64,000 nt of DNA from Terrabacter sp. 28. Lineage in GTDB: Bacteria > Actinomycetota > Actinomycetes > Actinomycetales > Dermatophilaceae. Positions 1 through 7,507 of this stretch are shown piece by piece. The translations under genes and the position numbers were made by a program. The stretch lies in assembly GCA_000955875.1 (NCBI GenBank), contig JYOE01000011.1, forward strand, positions 124,001-188,000, written 5' to 3'. The first letter of the stretch is position 1, and each line of letters opens with the position of its first letter. Below the pieces are notes generated by a model, which saw only the letters and a list, made by a program, of their open reading frames with translations, was not told the DNA's origin and did not search any database.

Positions 1-20
1 GCTGGCATAGGGTTTCGCGC

Positions 21-800
21 ATGTCGAGGCGGGGGGTGCAGCTGAGCATCGCCGTCGGTGCCGTCGTCATGGCCGCACTGGTCGTGGCGTCCACCGGCCG
101 CCCGCTGCCGCTCCTGTCGAGGCCGTCCGCCTTCGTACCGACGGTCCCCCCGGTGCCCACCGCGACGCGGACCTTCGACACGAACGCCCTGCCGTCCGCG
201 ACGGTCACCACCGACACGGCTCCCTTCGAGCCCTCGCCGTTCCTCATCGCCCTCGTGCAGATCTTCCTCGTGGGGACGGTTCTGGTCGTGCTGCTCGCCT
301 TCGCGCGGCTGCTCGTGGCACTGCTGCGCAAGCCGCACCTGGTCGTGCACGAGGAGCCGACCTTCGCCGTGCCGCTCGTGCCTGCCGAGCTCCTCGAGGC
401 GGCGCGGGAGCGCCTGCGCGACCTCGAGTCCGGTGAGCCCCGCAACGCCATCGTCGCGGCCTGGCTCGACCTCGAGGGGTCCGCGGCTGCGACGGGCCTG
501 CCGCGACAGGCGTCCGAGACGTCGACCGAGTACACCGAACGCGTCATCACCGTGTGGGCGGTCGACCGCGAGCGCCTCGCCGACCTCGCGGCTCTCTACC
601 GTGAGGCGCGCTTCTCGGTGCACCCGCTGGGCGAGGGGCACCGCGCGCGGGCGATCGGCGACCTCCGGATCCTCATCGCCGACCTCGAGCGGGTCGCGGA
701 CGAGCAGGCGAGCGTCGCCGGGTCGGCACGTGCCAGCTCGACGAACGGTGCCGGGGCATCCGCGCGTGGGGTAGGCCGACCCGACGAGGGGGCGCCGTGA
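21..800 (+). CDS. DUF4129-domain membrane protein
   Basis: A 259-residue protein with an N-terminal membrane segment (about residues 8-27), a Pro/Thr-rich extracytoplasmic stretch, a second membrane helix (about 75-100) and a cytoplasmic C-terminal domain. The C-terminal part (about 125-225, a helical region with ARERLRDLESGEPRNAIVAAW and a TEYTERV segment) matches the DUF4129 type that accompanies MoxR and DUF58 genes. The ATG at 21 is the first start in the window; anything upstream is unseen. Its stop overlaps the next GTG by four bases, so it heads a coupled operon with the MoxR ATPase. The biochemical role is not established; the family context suggests envelope-linked chaperone or assembly work. 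Confidence 0.8.
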   Translation: MSRRGVQLSIAVGAVVMAALVVASTGRPLPLLSRPSAFVPTVPPVPTATRTFDTNALPSATVTTDTAPFEPSPFLIALVQIFLVGTVLVVLLAFARLLVALLRKPHLVVHEEPTFAVPLVPAELLEAARERLRDLESGEPRNAIVAAWLDLEGSAAATGLPRQASETSTEYTERVITVWAVDRERLADLAALYREARFSVHPLGEGHRARAIGDLRILIADLERVADEQASVAGSARASSTNGAGASARGVGRPDEGAP

Positions 801-1336
801 GCGTGCGGACGTCGACCATCGCCGCCCTCCGAGAGGCGCTGCGGCCGTGGAAGCGGCGGCTCGCGGGCCTCGTGGCCGTGTGGGCGGGGATCGCCCTGCT
901 CAGTGCCGCCCTGGGCCTGCAGCCCGACGTGCCAGGCCTGCTCGCGATCCTGGTCGCCGTGGCGCTGATCGTCTGGCAGGTGCTCGACCACACGGCGCCC
1001 CAGCACCTCACCGTCTGGCCACTCGTCGACAGCGAGCTCGGCAGCCAGGGACGCGGCAACGACTTCCGGGTGGCCAACCTCGCCGGCCGGCTCCAGGCCG
1101 CCGACACCCGGGGCGAGGGCCGCGAGTCGCTCGTCCACGACCTGCACCTGCAGCTGCAGGTGCTCATCCGCGAACGGCTCTTCGCCAAGCACGGCATCAT
1201 CGCCGAGGAGGAGCCGAAGTGGGCCCAGGGGGTCACGCCGCCCGACCTCTGGGACCTCCTCGTGGGGCTGCCGCCGACCGACCTCTACCGTCCGCAGCGA
1301 CTCGACCCCATCCTCCGACGAATCGAGCAGTGGTGA
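797..1336 (+). CDS. Small membrane protein of the MoxR operon
   Basis: A 179-residue protein starting at GTG with a GTGA overlap to the preceding gene. Two adjacent hydrophobic helices lie at about residues 23-42 and 46-62. They are followed by a soluble, charged domain of about 115 residues that contains HDLHLQLQVLIRERL. I recognise no catalytic motif. Conserved position between DUF4129 and MoxR genes suggests a membrane partner of the same complex. The end overlaps the GTG I use as the MoxR start. Function is unknown. Confidence 0.75.
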   Translation: MSVRTSTIAALREALRPWKRRLAGLVAVWAGIALLSAALGLQPDVPGLLAILVAVALIVWQVLDHTAPQHLTVWPLVDSELGSQGRGNDFRVANLAGRLQAADTRGEGRESLVHDLHLQLQVLIRERLFAKHGIIAEEEPKWAQGVTPPDLWDLLVGLPPTDLYRPQRLDPILRRIEQW

Positions 1337-2337
1337 CCATGACCGACATGCCCGTGATGCCTCTCTCCCGCGTCAGCCAGCGCAGCCGCGCGGTCCTCGA
1401 CGAGGTCGGACGCGCCGTCGTCGGCAAGGACGAGGCGCTGCGCCTGGTGCTCGCCGGCATCCTCGCCGGGGGCCACGTGCTCATGGAGGACTTCCCCGGC
1501 CTCGGCAAGACGCTGGCCGCCCGCAGCTTCGCGCAGACCCTCGGGCTGGAGTTCAAGCGGGCCCAGTTCACGCCCGACCTGCTGCCCGGCGACATCACGG
1601 GCTCGTTCATCTACGACCAGCGGGCGGGCGACTTCGAGTTCCGCGCGGGCCCGCTCTTCGCCGGGCTGCTCCTCGCCGACGAGATCAACCGCACGCCTCC
1701 GAAGACGCAGGCGGCCCTGCTCGAGGCGATGCAGGAGAAGCAGGTCACCGTCGAGGGTCGCACCTTCCAGCTCCCCCGGCCCTTCCACGTGCTCGCCACC
1801 GCCAACCCCGTCGAGTACGAGGGCACCTACCCCCTGCCCGAGGCCCAGCTCGACCGCTTCCTCATGCGCATCTCGTTCGGGTACCCCTCGCTCGACGAGG
1901 AGTGGCAGATCCTCGCCAACCGGATGGCGCGGCAGCAGGAGGAGCAGCAGCTGCGGGCCGTCGTCGACGCCGAGACGCTCCTGCAGATGCAGGCCGCGAT
2001 CGAGGCGACCGTCGTCGACGAGTCGGTCGGCCGCTACTGCGTCGCCCTCGCCGCCGCAACGCGTGGCCACGGCGACGTCCTCATGGGCGCCTCGCCGCGC
2101 GGTGCGCTCGGCCTGCTGCTCTGTTCCCGGGCGTATGCCGTGGTCGACGGTCGCGACTACGTCACCCCCGAGGACGTCAAGGCGGTGGCCGTGCCGGTGC
2201 TGGCCCATCGCATCACCGTCAAGCCGGAGCTGTGGATGAGCAACGCCTCGGGGGCGGCGGTCGTCGAGAGCCTGCTGCGCACGGTGGCGACGCCGTCGGC
2301 ACGCGAGGCCGTGGTGCCGGGCCCGTCGGCGGGCTGA
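1333..2337 (+). CDS. MoxR-family AAA+ ATPase
   Basis: A 334-residue AAA+ ATPase of the MoxR/RavA clade, thought to act as a chaperone that inserts cofactors or assembles complexes together with a VWA or DUF58 partner. Walker A is GLGKT at residues 56-60, Walker B ends in the D116-E117 pair (LLADEINR), and a sensor-like LATANPVEYEGTYPLPEAQLDRF segment follows with the sensor-1 asparagine and arginine-finger region. A C-terminal lid domain (about 200-320) completes the fold. I chose GTG 1333 because it gives the GTGA overlap typical of this operon; ATG 1339 is equally possible and differs by two residues. The DUF58 gene begins 6 bases after the stop. Confidence 0.93.
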   Translation: MTMTDMPVMPLSRVSQRSRAVLDEVGRAVVGKDEALRLVLAGILAGGHVLMEDFPGLGKTLAARSFAQTLGLEFKRAQFTPDLLPGDITGSFIYDQRAGDFEFRAGPLFAGLLLADEINRTPPKTQAALLEAMQEKQVTVEGRTFQLPRPFHVLATANPVEYEGTYPLPEAQLDRFLMRISFGYPSLDEEWQILANRMARQQEEQQLRAVVDAETLLQMQAAIEATVVDESVGRYCVALAAATRGHGDVLMGASPRGALGLLLCSRAYAVVDGRDYVTPEDVKAVAVPVLAHRITVKPELWMSNASGAAVVESLLRTVATPSAREAVVPGPSAG

Positions 2338-2343
2338 CCGGCC

Positions 2344-3657
2344 GTGACCAGCTGGCGCCCCCATCGCACCTCCTCGCGCCGACTCGGCACGTGGGAGCCG
2401 ACGGCTGCCCACCAGCGGGCGATCCTGCTGGGGTCCGCGGGCGCGGTCACCGCGGTGCTGGGCCGGCGCCCCGACCTGCTCGTCATCGTCACGCCCCTCG
2501 TCGTGGCCGCCGTCTGGGGGCACCTGACCCGGCCCCGCGCCGAGGTGACCGGGACGGCCCGGCTCGGCGAGTCGACCCTGCGCGAGGGGTCGGTGACCGG
2601 CCTCTACGTGCACACGGAACCGGAAATGCCCGACGTGCACGGGGTCGTGACCGTCGCGCGCGTCCCGTGGATGGATCGCAAGCCGTCGAGCGGCATCGCC
2701 GAGCTCGACGACGGGTCGGCCACCATCGGTCTGCGCTCGACACGGTGGGGTCGTCGCCGCATCGGCACGGTCAGCATCACCCTGTTCAGCTCGTGGGGGG
2801 CGTTCCGGGCCGGGCCGGTCGACCTGCCCGACCTCGACGCGGCCACGCTCCCGGTGCCGGCCGCGTTCGACGCGAGCGCGCCGACGCCGCACCCCCGGGG
2901 GATCGTCGGCCTCAACCGCTCCAACCGGCCCGGCTCCGGGTCCGAGTTCAACACGATCCGCCCGTTCCACCCTGGCGACCGGCTGCGCCGGATCCACTGG
3001 CCGGTCTCGATGCGCACCGGGACCCTGCACGTGGCATCGACGTTCACCGACGAGGACGCCCACGTCTTCCTGCTCGTCGACTGCTTCAGCGACCTCGGCC
3101 CCCGAGAGGGCATCGACGGGCGCCCGACGAGCCTCGACGTCACCGTGCGGGCGGCCGGCGCGATCAGCGAGCACTTCCTGCGCAGCAACGACCGGCTGAC
3201 CCTGCGCACCGTCGGGGCTGCCGAGGTGCCCACCCTGGGGGTCGGCTCCGGGACGAACCACCTCCGGCGCGTCCTCGACACGCTCGCCACGATCGTGCCG
3301 GCGACCGAGCGGCGCGACACCGGCGAGCACGCGATCCGCGGGGTCGACCCGGCGGCCCTCTGCCTCGTGCTGTCGCCGCTCGTCGAGCCGACCATGGTGA
3401 AGCTGGCGCACACGCTCGCCGCCCGCGGCATGACGGTCGTCGTCGTCGACACCTTCCCCGACCATCTGGTGCACGACCCGAAGAGCATCTACCAGGCGCT
3501 CGCGTGGCGCATCCGACTGCTCGGGCGCGAGGCCGACGTGCACAACCTCCGGATGCGCGGCGTGCCGGTCGTGCCGTGGCGCGGCCCCGGGTCGCTCGAC
3601 AACGTGTTGCGCGACATCGCGCGCCGCGCCTCCGCGCCCCGGATGGCGAGGCGATGA
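2344..3657 (+). CDS. DUF58 domain-containing protein
   Basis: A 437-residue DUF58 protein, the usual partner of MoxR ATPases. Two hydrophobic helices near the N-terminus (about 27-60) anchor it in the membrane. The diagnostic DUF58 core lies near residues 198-220, reading SGSEFNTIRPFHPGDRLRRI followed by HW. After it comes a VWA-like beta strand with FLLVDCF, an incomplete metal-binding motif. Start is GTG 2344. The stop overlaps the next ATG by four bases. The whole block is best read as one transcript encoding a membrane-associated MoxR complex. Confidence 0.9.
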   Translation: MTSWRPHRTSSRRLGTWEPTAAHQRAILLGSAGAVTAVLGRRPDLLVIVTPLVVAAVWGHLTRPRAEVTGTARLGESTLREGSVTGLYVHTEPEMPDVHGVVTVARVPWMDRKPSSGIAELDDGSATIGLRSTRWGRRRIGTVSITLFSSWGAFRAGPVDLPDLDAATLPVPAAFDASAPTPHPRGIVGLNRSNRPGSGSEFNTIRPFHPGDRLRRIHWPVSMRTGTLHVASTFTDEDAHVFLLVDCFSDLGPREGIDGRPTSLDVTVRAAGAISEHFLRSNDRLTLRTVGAAEVPTLGVGSGTNHLRRVLDTLATIVPATERRDTGEHAIRGVDPAALCLVLSPLVEPTMVKLAHTLAARGMTVVVVDTFPDHLVHDPKSIYQALAWRIRLLGREADVHNLRMRGVPVVPWRGPGSLDNVLRDIARRASAPRMARR

Positions 3658-4268
3658 CCGTGCCCCAGGCACCGATCGGGCCCCGGACGCCCGACGGGCA
3701 CCCGGACGCACACCCGGCAGTGCACCCGGTGCGCCGCACGCTCAGCTTCGGCTCCGGCCCCGAGTGGTCCCTCAGCCAGCTCGGCGCGACGGCCGCGGCG
3801 ATGGGTGGCGTGCTCGTCTACCTCGTCAGCCTGTGGCTCGCCGCCGGCGGCTTCGACGCCGTCTGGTGGTCCCTCGTCCTGCTGCCGCTGCTGACGATGA
3901 TGTGGGCCGGCTCGGCCGCGCCGCTCCTCTACTGGGGACTGCTGCTGTTCGGATGGTTCACCCTCACCCCTGCCGGCTCCTTCTCGTGGTGGTCGCTGCC
4001 CGCTGCGGCGGGATGCGTGGTGGGCCACGCGGCCACGGCCCTGTCCGCGTCGTCGCCGCCGGCCGGCTCATTCACGACGCGCACCGGCCGCCGCTGGTTG
4101 CGCCACACCTGGGTGGCCTTCCTCGCGGCCGTGCCCGTCACACTGCTCGCGGGGCTGCTGGCCGGGCGCTCGAACCCGCTCAGCCCGGCGGCATACGTGA
4201 TCGGTCTGCTCGGCGTGTCGGTCGCGGTCTGGCTCATGCGCACGAGCCCGCCGCTCGAGCACCAGTGA
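3654..4268 (+). CDS. Multi-pass membrane protein, end of MoxR operon
   Basis: A 204-residue protein translated from ATG 3654 through an ATGA overlap with the DUF58 gene. The first 40 residues are polar and Pro/His-rich, then about six hydrophobic helices follow (for example LGATAAAMGGVLVYLVSLWL and the AAYVIGLLGVSVAVWLM tail). No catalytic motif is visible. It is probably the last gene of the operon, since a promoter for the following TetR gene starts 34 bases downstream. Function is unknown, likely a membrane scaffold for the MoxR/DUF58 system. Confidence 0.75.
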   Translation: MTVPQAPIGPRTPDGHPDAHPAVHPVRRTLSFGSGPEWSLSQLGATAAAMGGVLVYLVSLWLAAGGFDAVWWSLVLLPLLTMMWAGSAAPLLYWGLLLFGWFTLTPAGSFSWWSLPAAAGCVVGHAATALSASSPPAGSFTTRTGRRWLRHTWVAFLAAVPVTLLAGLLAGRSNPLSPAAYVIGLLGVSVAVWLMRTSPPLEHQ

Positions 4269-4301
4269 ATCCCCTTCCCCCGGGTCCGGGACGGAAGGCG
4301 C

Positions 4302-4330
4302 TTGCACTTCGGTGAGACGCGATCTACTCT
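4302..4330 (+). promoter_or_regulatory. Sigma-70-type promoter of the TetR gene
   Basis: TTGCAC at 4302-4307 and TACTCT at 4325-4330 are separated by 17 bases, a good match to -35 and -10 elements. Transcription would start at about 4337, inside the palindrome that follows, so a bound repressor would block it. Prediction by eye only. Confidence 0.6.
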
Positions 4331-4332
4331 TC

Positions 4333-4361
4333 GGATGAAACGAAACAGTTTCGTTTCATCC
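4333..4361. promoter_or_regulatory. Perfect 14-bp palindrome, TetR operator
   Basis: Two perfect 14-base arms, GGATGAAACGAAAC and its complement, flank a single central A. The site sits directly after the -10 element and 20 bases before the TetR start codon. Its position and length fit autorepression by the adjacent TetR protein. Not seen again before the MFS gene. Confidence 0.8.
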
Positions 4362-4380
4362 ATCGGAGAGTGAGGACGGG

Positions 4381-5016
4381 ATGAGCACGAGCGCAGACGC
4401 GACCGGGGCGCAGCCCGCCAGTCGCCCTCGCGTGGCCGGCGACCGCGAGGTCGAGATCCTCGAGTCGGCGATCGACGTGCTGCGCGACCTCGGCTACGAC
4501 CGACTGACCTTCGATGCGGTGGCCACGGCGGCGCGGGCGTCCAAGGCGACGCTCTACCGGCGCTGGCCGCACAAGCGTGACCTGGTCATCGACGCCGTGG
4601 GCCTCTTCGTCGACTGTCCTGCCGAGCAGGACCCCGACACCGGCTCGCTCCGTGGCGACCTGCTCGCACAGGCGTGCGCCGACGGCGGCCTCGACGACGA
4701 GGTCGTCCTCGGCACGTGGAGCGCCCTGCTCCCCGTCATCCACCGCGAGCCCGAGCTGGCCCGCGGCATCCACGAGCGGTTCGTGGCCCCGAAGATCGCG
4801 GCCGCCCGCACCGTCTTCGAGAACGCCCGGGGCCGGGGCGAGGTGGGCGCCGACGCCGACCTCGACACCCTGCTCATGATCCTGCCGTCCCTGTCGATCC
4901 ACGAGGCGCTGCTCTCGGGGAGGCGGCCGGGGCCGGAGCGCATCGCCGAGTTCGTCGACGCCGTCGTCCTCCCGGCCTGCGCCGCCACCCTCGCCCCCGC
5001 GCCCGAGGCGCGCTGA
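4381..5016 (+). CDS. TetR/AcrR-family transcriptional repressor
   Basis: A 211-residue TetR regulator. The N-terminal helix-turn-helix spans about residues 42-68, with LTFDAVATAARASKATLYRR and a W-P-H-K-R recognition end; the C-terminal part is a helical ligand domain of the TetR_C_16-like kind. A TTGCAC/TACTCT promoter and perfect palindrome lie immediately upstream, so self-repression is very likely. The drug-exporter-type MFS gene follows on the same strand 206 bases later, the classic repressor/efflux-pump arrangement. The inducer is unknown. Confidence 0.93.
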   Translation: MSTSADATGAQPASRPRVAGDREVEILESAIDVLRDLGYDRLTFDAVATAARASKATLYRRWPHKRDLVIDAVGLFVDCPAEQDPDTGSLRGDLLAQACADGGLDDEVVLGTWSALLPVIHREPELARGIHERFVAPKIAAARTVFENARGRGEVGADADLDTLLMILPSLSIHEALLSGRRPGPERIAEFVDAVVLPACAATLAPAPEAR

Positions 5017-5020
5017 CCGG

Positions 5021-5110
5021 GCACCCGACCAACAGCACCACCGCACCAAAGCACGACACGCACCACCGCACCACACGCACCACACGCACCACCGCCCGAC
5101 CGCACCACCC
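5021..5110 (+). other. G-poor, C/A-rich spacer (rut-like)
   Basis: Between the TetR and MFS genes lies about 90 bases built of CAC, ACC and GCACCA units, with very few G residues on the coding strand, unlike everything around it. No open frame of interest crosses it. C-rich, G-poor RNA of this length is the kind of sequence Rho binds, so it could reduce or control read-through into the exporter. This is an inference from composition. Confidence 0.35.
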
Positions 5111-5222
5111 GCCGGCCTCGACCGGCCCCATCGCGCCCGCCGACGTCGCCGCGCGCCGATCCCGCACGCGCCCACGGCGCATCCGTTCCGCACGCCCGAG
5201 GCGTGCTCCCGAGAGGAACCCC

Positions 5223-6770
5223 ATGTCTTCGACCACATCGCTGCAGGTGGGAGAGCCCACGGGCGACTTCACCTCGCACGACACCCCGCCCCGGCGGCTC
5301 GGCCTCGCGCTGATCGTCATCTGCGCCGCCCAGCTCATGATCGTGCTCGACGGCACGATCGTGAACATCGCACTCCCCCACATCGCGACCGACCTGGCGT
5401 TCAGCCAGGCCAACCTCCAGTGGGTCGTCACCATCTACACGCTCGCGTTCGGCGGCGTGCTCCTGCTCGGCGGCCGCCTCGGCGACCTCTACGGCCGGCG
5501 CCGCATGTTCGTCTGGGGCATCGTGCTCTTCACGCTGGCCTCGCTCGTGGCCGGCATCGCCCAGAACGAGGCGATGATGCTCGCCGCCCGTGCCGTGCAG
5601 GGTCTCGGCGGCGCGCTCGCCGCCCCGAACGCGCTCGCGCTCATCACGACCACCTTCCCCGCCGGCAAGGAGCGCAACCGCGCGATGGGCGTCTTCGCCG
5701 CCATGTCGGGCGCCGGCGCCGCCATCGGCCTCATCCTCGGTGGCGCGCTCACCGAGGTCGACTGGCGCTGGAACTTCTTCATCAACCTGCCGATCGGCGT
5801 GCTCGTCGCCGTCTTCGCGCAGCGCATCCTCACCGAGTCCGAGGACGGCCGGGGTTCCCTCGACATCCCCGGGGCGATCACCTCGATCGCCGGCCTGTCG
5901 GCCCTCGTCTACGGCCTCACCCACGCGGCGAGCACGTCGTGGGGCGACGCGACGACCGTCACCTACCTCGCGATCGGGGCCGCGCTGCTCGTGGCCTTCG
6001 TCGTCATCGAGACCCGCGTCGCGCACCCGCTCCTGCCCATGCGCATCCCGGGCGACCGCACGCGCGGCACCTCGTACTTCGTGATGCTCGTCGTGGGCGC
6101 CGGGATGTTCGCGATGTTCTACTTCCTCGGCATCTACATCCAGAACATCCTCGGCTACTCCCCGCTCAAGTCGGGCCTCGCGTTCCTGCCCTTCTCGGTC
6201 GGCATCGTCGTCGCGGCGCAGGTCGCGTCGTTCCTCATCGCGCGGGTCGACCCGCGATGGATCTCCGGCGCCGGCGCCGCGTTCGCGACGCTCGGCATGT
6301 GGGGCTTCACCCACCTCACGCCGCAGAGCACGTATGCCGCCGACCTCCTGCCGTGGATCGTCGTCCTCGCGTTCGGCCTGGGCCTCATCTTCGTGCCGCT
6401 CACGCTGACCGCCGTGCACGGGGTGGCGCACGAGGACTCGTCGGTGGCCTCCGCGGTGCTCAACACCATGCAGCAGGTCGGTGGCACGCTCGGCCTCGCG
6501 ACGCTCAGCACGATCTTCGTCAACAACCTCAACGACAAGGTCGCCGAGCTGACCGCGAAGCTGCCGCAGGGCGGCCCGGCCCCGAGCAAGGAGCAGCTGG
6601 CGGCGGCCCAGAAGATGATCGCCGACGAGGCCTTCACCTACGGCGCGAGCCGGGCCTACCTCGTCGCCGCGATCATGATCGCCGTCGGCGGCGTCATCAC
6701 CCTCGTCGCGCTCAACGTGCGCCACAAGGAGCTCGCGAGCGACGGAGCAGCCCCCGCCCACATGGGCTGA
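5223..6770 (+). CDS. DHA2-family (EmrB/QacA-like) MFS exporter
   Basis: A 515-residue, 14-helix major facilitator of the DHA2 drug:H+ antiporter family acting in the cytoplasmic membrane. Visible signatures are the TM1 DGTIVNIALP segment, the motif A loop GGRLGDLYGRRR near residues 83-94, and the motif C-like AAMSGAGAAIGLILGG. Start ATG 5223 is chosen over longer in-frame extensions because GAGAGGAA precedes it at good spacing and the N-terminal polar leader then runs into TM1. It probably answers to the upstream TetR repressor. Substrate cannot be told from sequence. A strong hairpin follows the stop. Confidence 0.92.
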   Translation: MSSTTSLQVGEPTGDFTSHDTPPRRLGLALIVICAAQLMIVLDGTIVNIALPHIATDLAFSQANLQWVVTIYTLAFGGVLLLGGRLGDLYGRRRMFVWGIVLFTLASLVAGIAQNEAMMLAARAVQGLGGALAAPNALALITTTFPAGKERNRAMGVFAAMSGAGAAIGLILGGALTEVDWRWNFFINLPIGVLVAVFAQRILTESEDGRGSLDIPGAITSIAGLSALVYGLTHAASTSWGDATTVTYLAIGAALLVAFVVIETRVAHPLLPMRIPGDRTRGTSYFVMLVVGAGMFAMFYFLGIYIQNILGYSPLKSGLAFLPFSVGIVVAAQVASFLIARVDPRWISGAGAAFATLGMWGFTHLTPQSTYAADLLPWIVVLAFGLGLIFVPLTLTAVHGVAHEDSSVASAVLNTMQQVGGTLGLATLSTIFVNNLNDKVAELTAKLPQGGPAPSKEQLAAAQKMIADEAFTYGASRAYLVAAIMIAVGGVITLVALNVRHKELASDGAAPAHMG

Positions 6771-6776
6771 CTCCCC

Positions 6777-6851
6777 ATCGAAAGAGCGATCCGTCCCTGC
6801 CCGTGCGACCCCGTGGTCGCGTGTCACCGGGGGACGGATCGCTCTTTCGAT
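6777..6851. terminator. 21-bp inverted repeat, convergent terminator
   Basis: Arms 6777-6797 and 6831-6851 are perfect complements (ATCGAAAGAGCGATCCGTCCC and its reverse), separated by 33 bases that contain a second small hairpin, GCGACC-CCGT-GGTCGC. It lies between the convergent MFS gene and the C39-like gene and probably terminates both. Unusually, the right arm is also the last coding segment of the minus-strand gene, whose stop lies in the loop. Confidence 0.75.
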
Positions 6852-7477
6852 CGTGCCCAGACGGCGGCCCAGGGATGGTTCCAGCCACCGACCTGCAGGC
6901 GCTTCTCGACGAACGCGTGCTGCGGCAGGTCGACGACCCGCCCCACCGACGGCTCGTAGACGTCGAGCTCCTGCTCGCCCGTCGCGGGCATGACGAGCAC
7001 GACGTGGCGCGGCGCCCACGCACTGCCGACGTAGAGCAGCGCGGGACGGCCGGCGCGCACCCGGGCCCGCAGGTCGGCGTACGTGTGCGCGAGGCCCACC
7101 CGCCCCCGCTGGCGGAACCAGGCCACCTCGTAGTCGGCCTCGGGGTCGGACGCACCGAGCTCGAGCTCGTTCAGAGCGCCCCACGGAGGGGTGCCGAGCG
7201 CCCGCGGCCACGGCAGCTGCAGCCGGCGGCCGGCCCCGACCAGCGAATTCGTGCGTGCCGCGACGACCTGCTCGTAGGCGGCGAACCGCTGCGCCTCGGT
7301 GCCGGTGTCGGGCAGGTCCCCCTCACGGGCGTCCTTGCGTATGCCGTCACGGATCCACGCCGCGAACGCCGGGTTCACGAGCATGCGGGCGATCGTCAGC
7401 GACGCCGACCCGCACGTCGTCGACGTCTGCTGCACGGGCGCGTGGTCACCCGCGACGAGGCGGAAGGGAGCGGGCAT
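6824..7477 (-). CDS. C39-like papain-fold protein, putative
   Basis: A 217-residue protein resembling C39-type cysteine peptidase-like proteins. Near the N-terminus there is QTSTTCGSAS (candidate catalytic Cys about residue 22) and in the C-terminal half PRHVVLVM (candidate His) followed by DVYEPSVGRV, the order expected for a papain-like Cys-His-Asp/Asn set. There is no obvious signal peptide. The last residues (SKERSVPR) are encoded by one arm of the terminator palindrome. Start ATG 7477 is the only good one. The identification rests on motif order; it could be an inactive or non-peptidase member. Confidence 0.6.
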   Translation of the reverse strand: MPAPFRLVAGDHAPVQQTSTTCGSASLTIARMLVNPAFAAWIRDGIRKDAREGDLPDTGTEAQRFAAYEQVVAARTNSLVGAGRRLQLPWPRALGTPPWGALNELELGASDPEADYEVAWFRQRGRVGLAHTYADLRARVRAGRPALLYVGSAWAPRHVVLVMPATGEQELDVYEPSVGRVVDLPQHAFVEKRLQVGGWNHPWAAVWARSKERSVPR

Positions 7478-7507
7478 CGCGTCAGCCTCGGTTCGCCGGC
7501 CGGCGGG

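Noticed and set aside
1285..3711. 808-residue open frame antisense to MoxR and DUF58 genes
   Set aside because: Low-complexity Arg/Gly/Asp-rich translation typical of shadow frames in very high G+C DNA; the plus-strand genes have clear families.
5030..5105. CAC/ACC repeats as a possible CRISPR or tandem repeat array
   Set aside because: No constant repeat length or unique spacers; simple composition bias explains it.
4554..7211. 885-residue minus-strand frame over the TetR/MFS region
   Set aside because: Shadow of strongly supported genes on the other strand; no recognisable fold.
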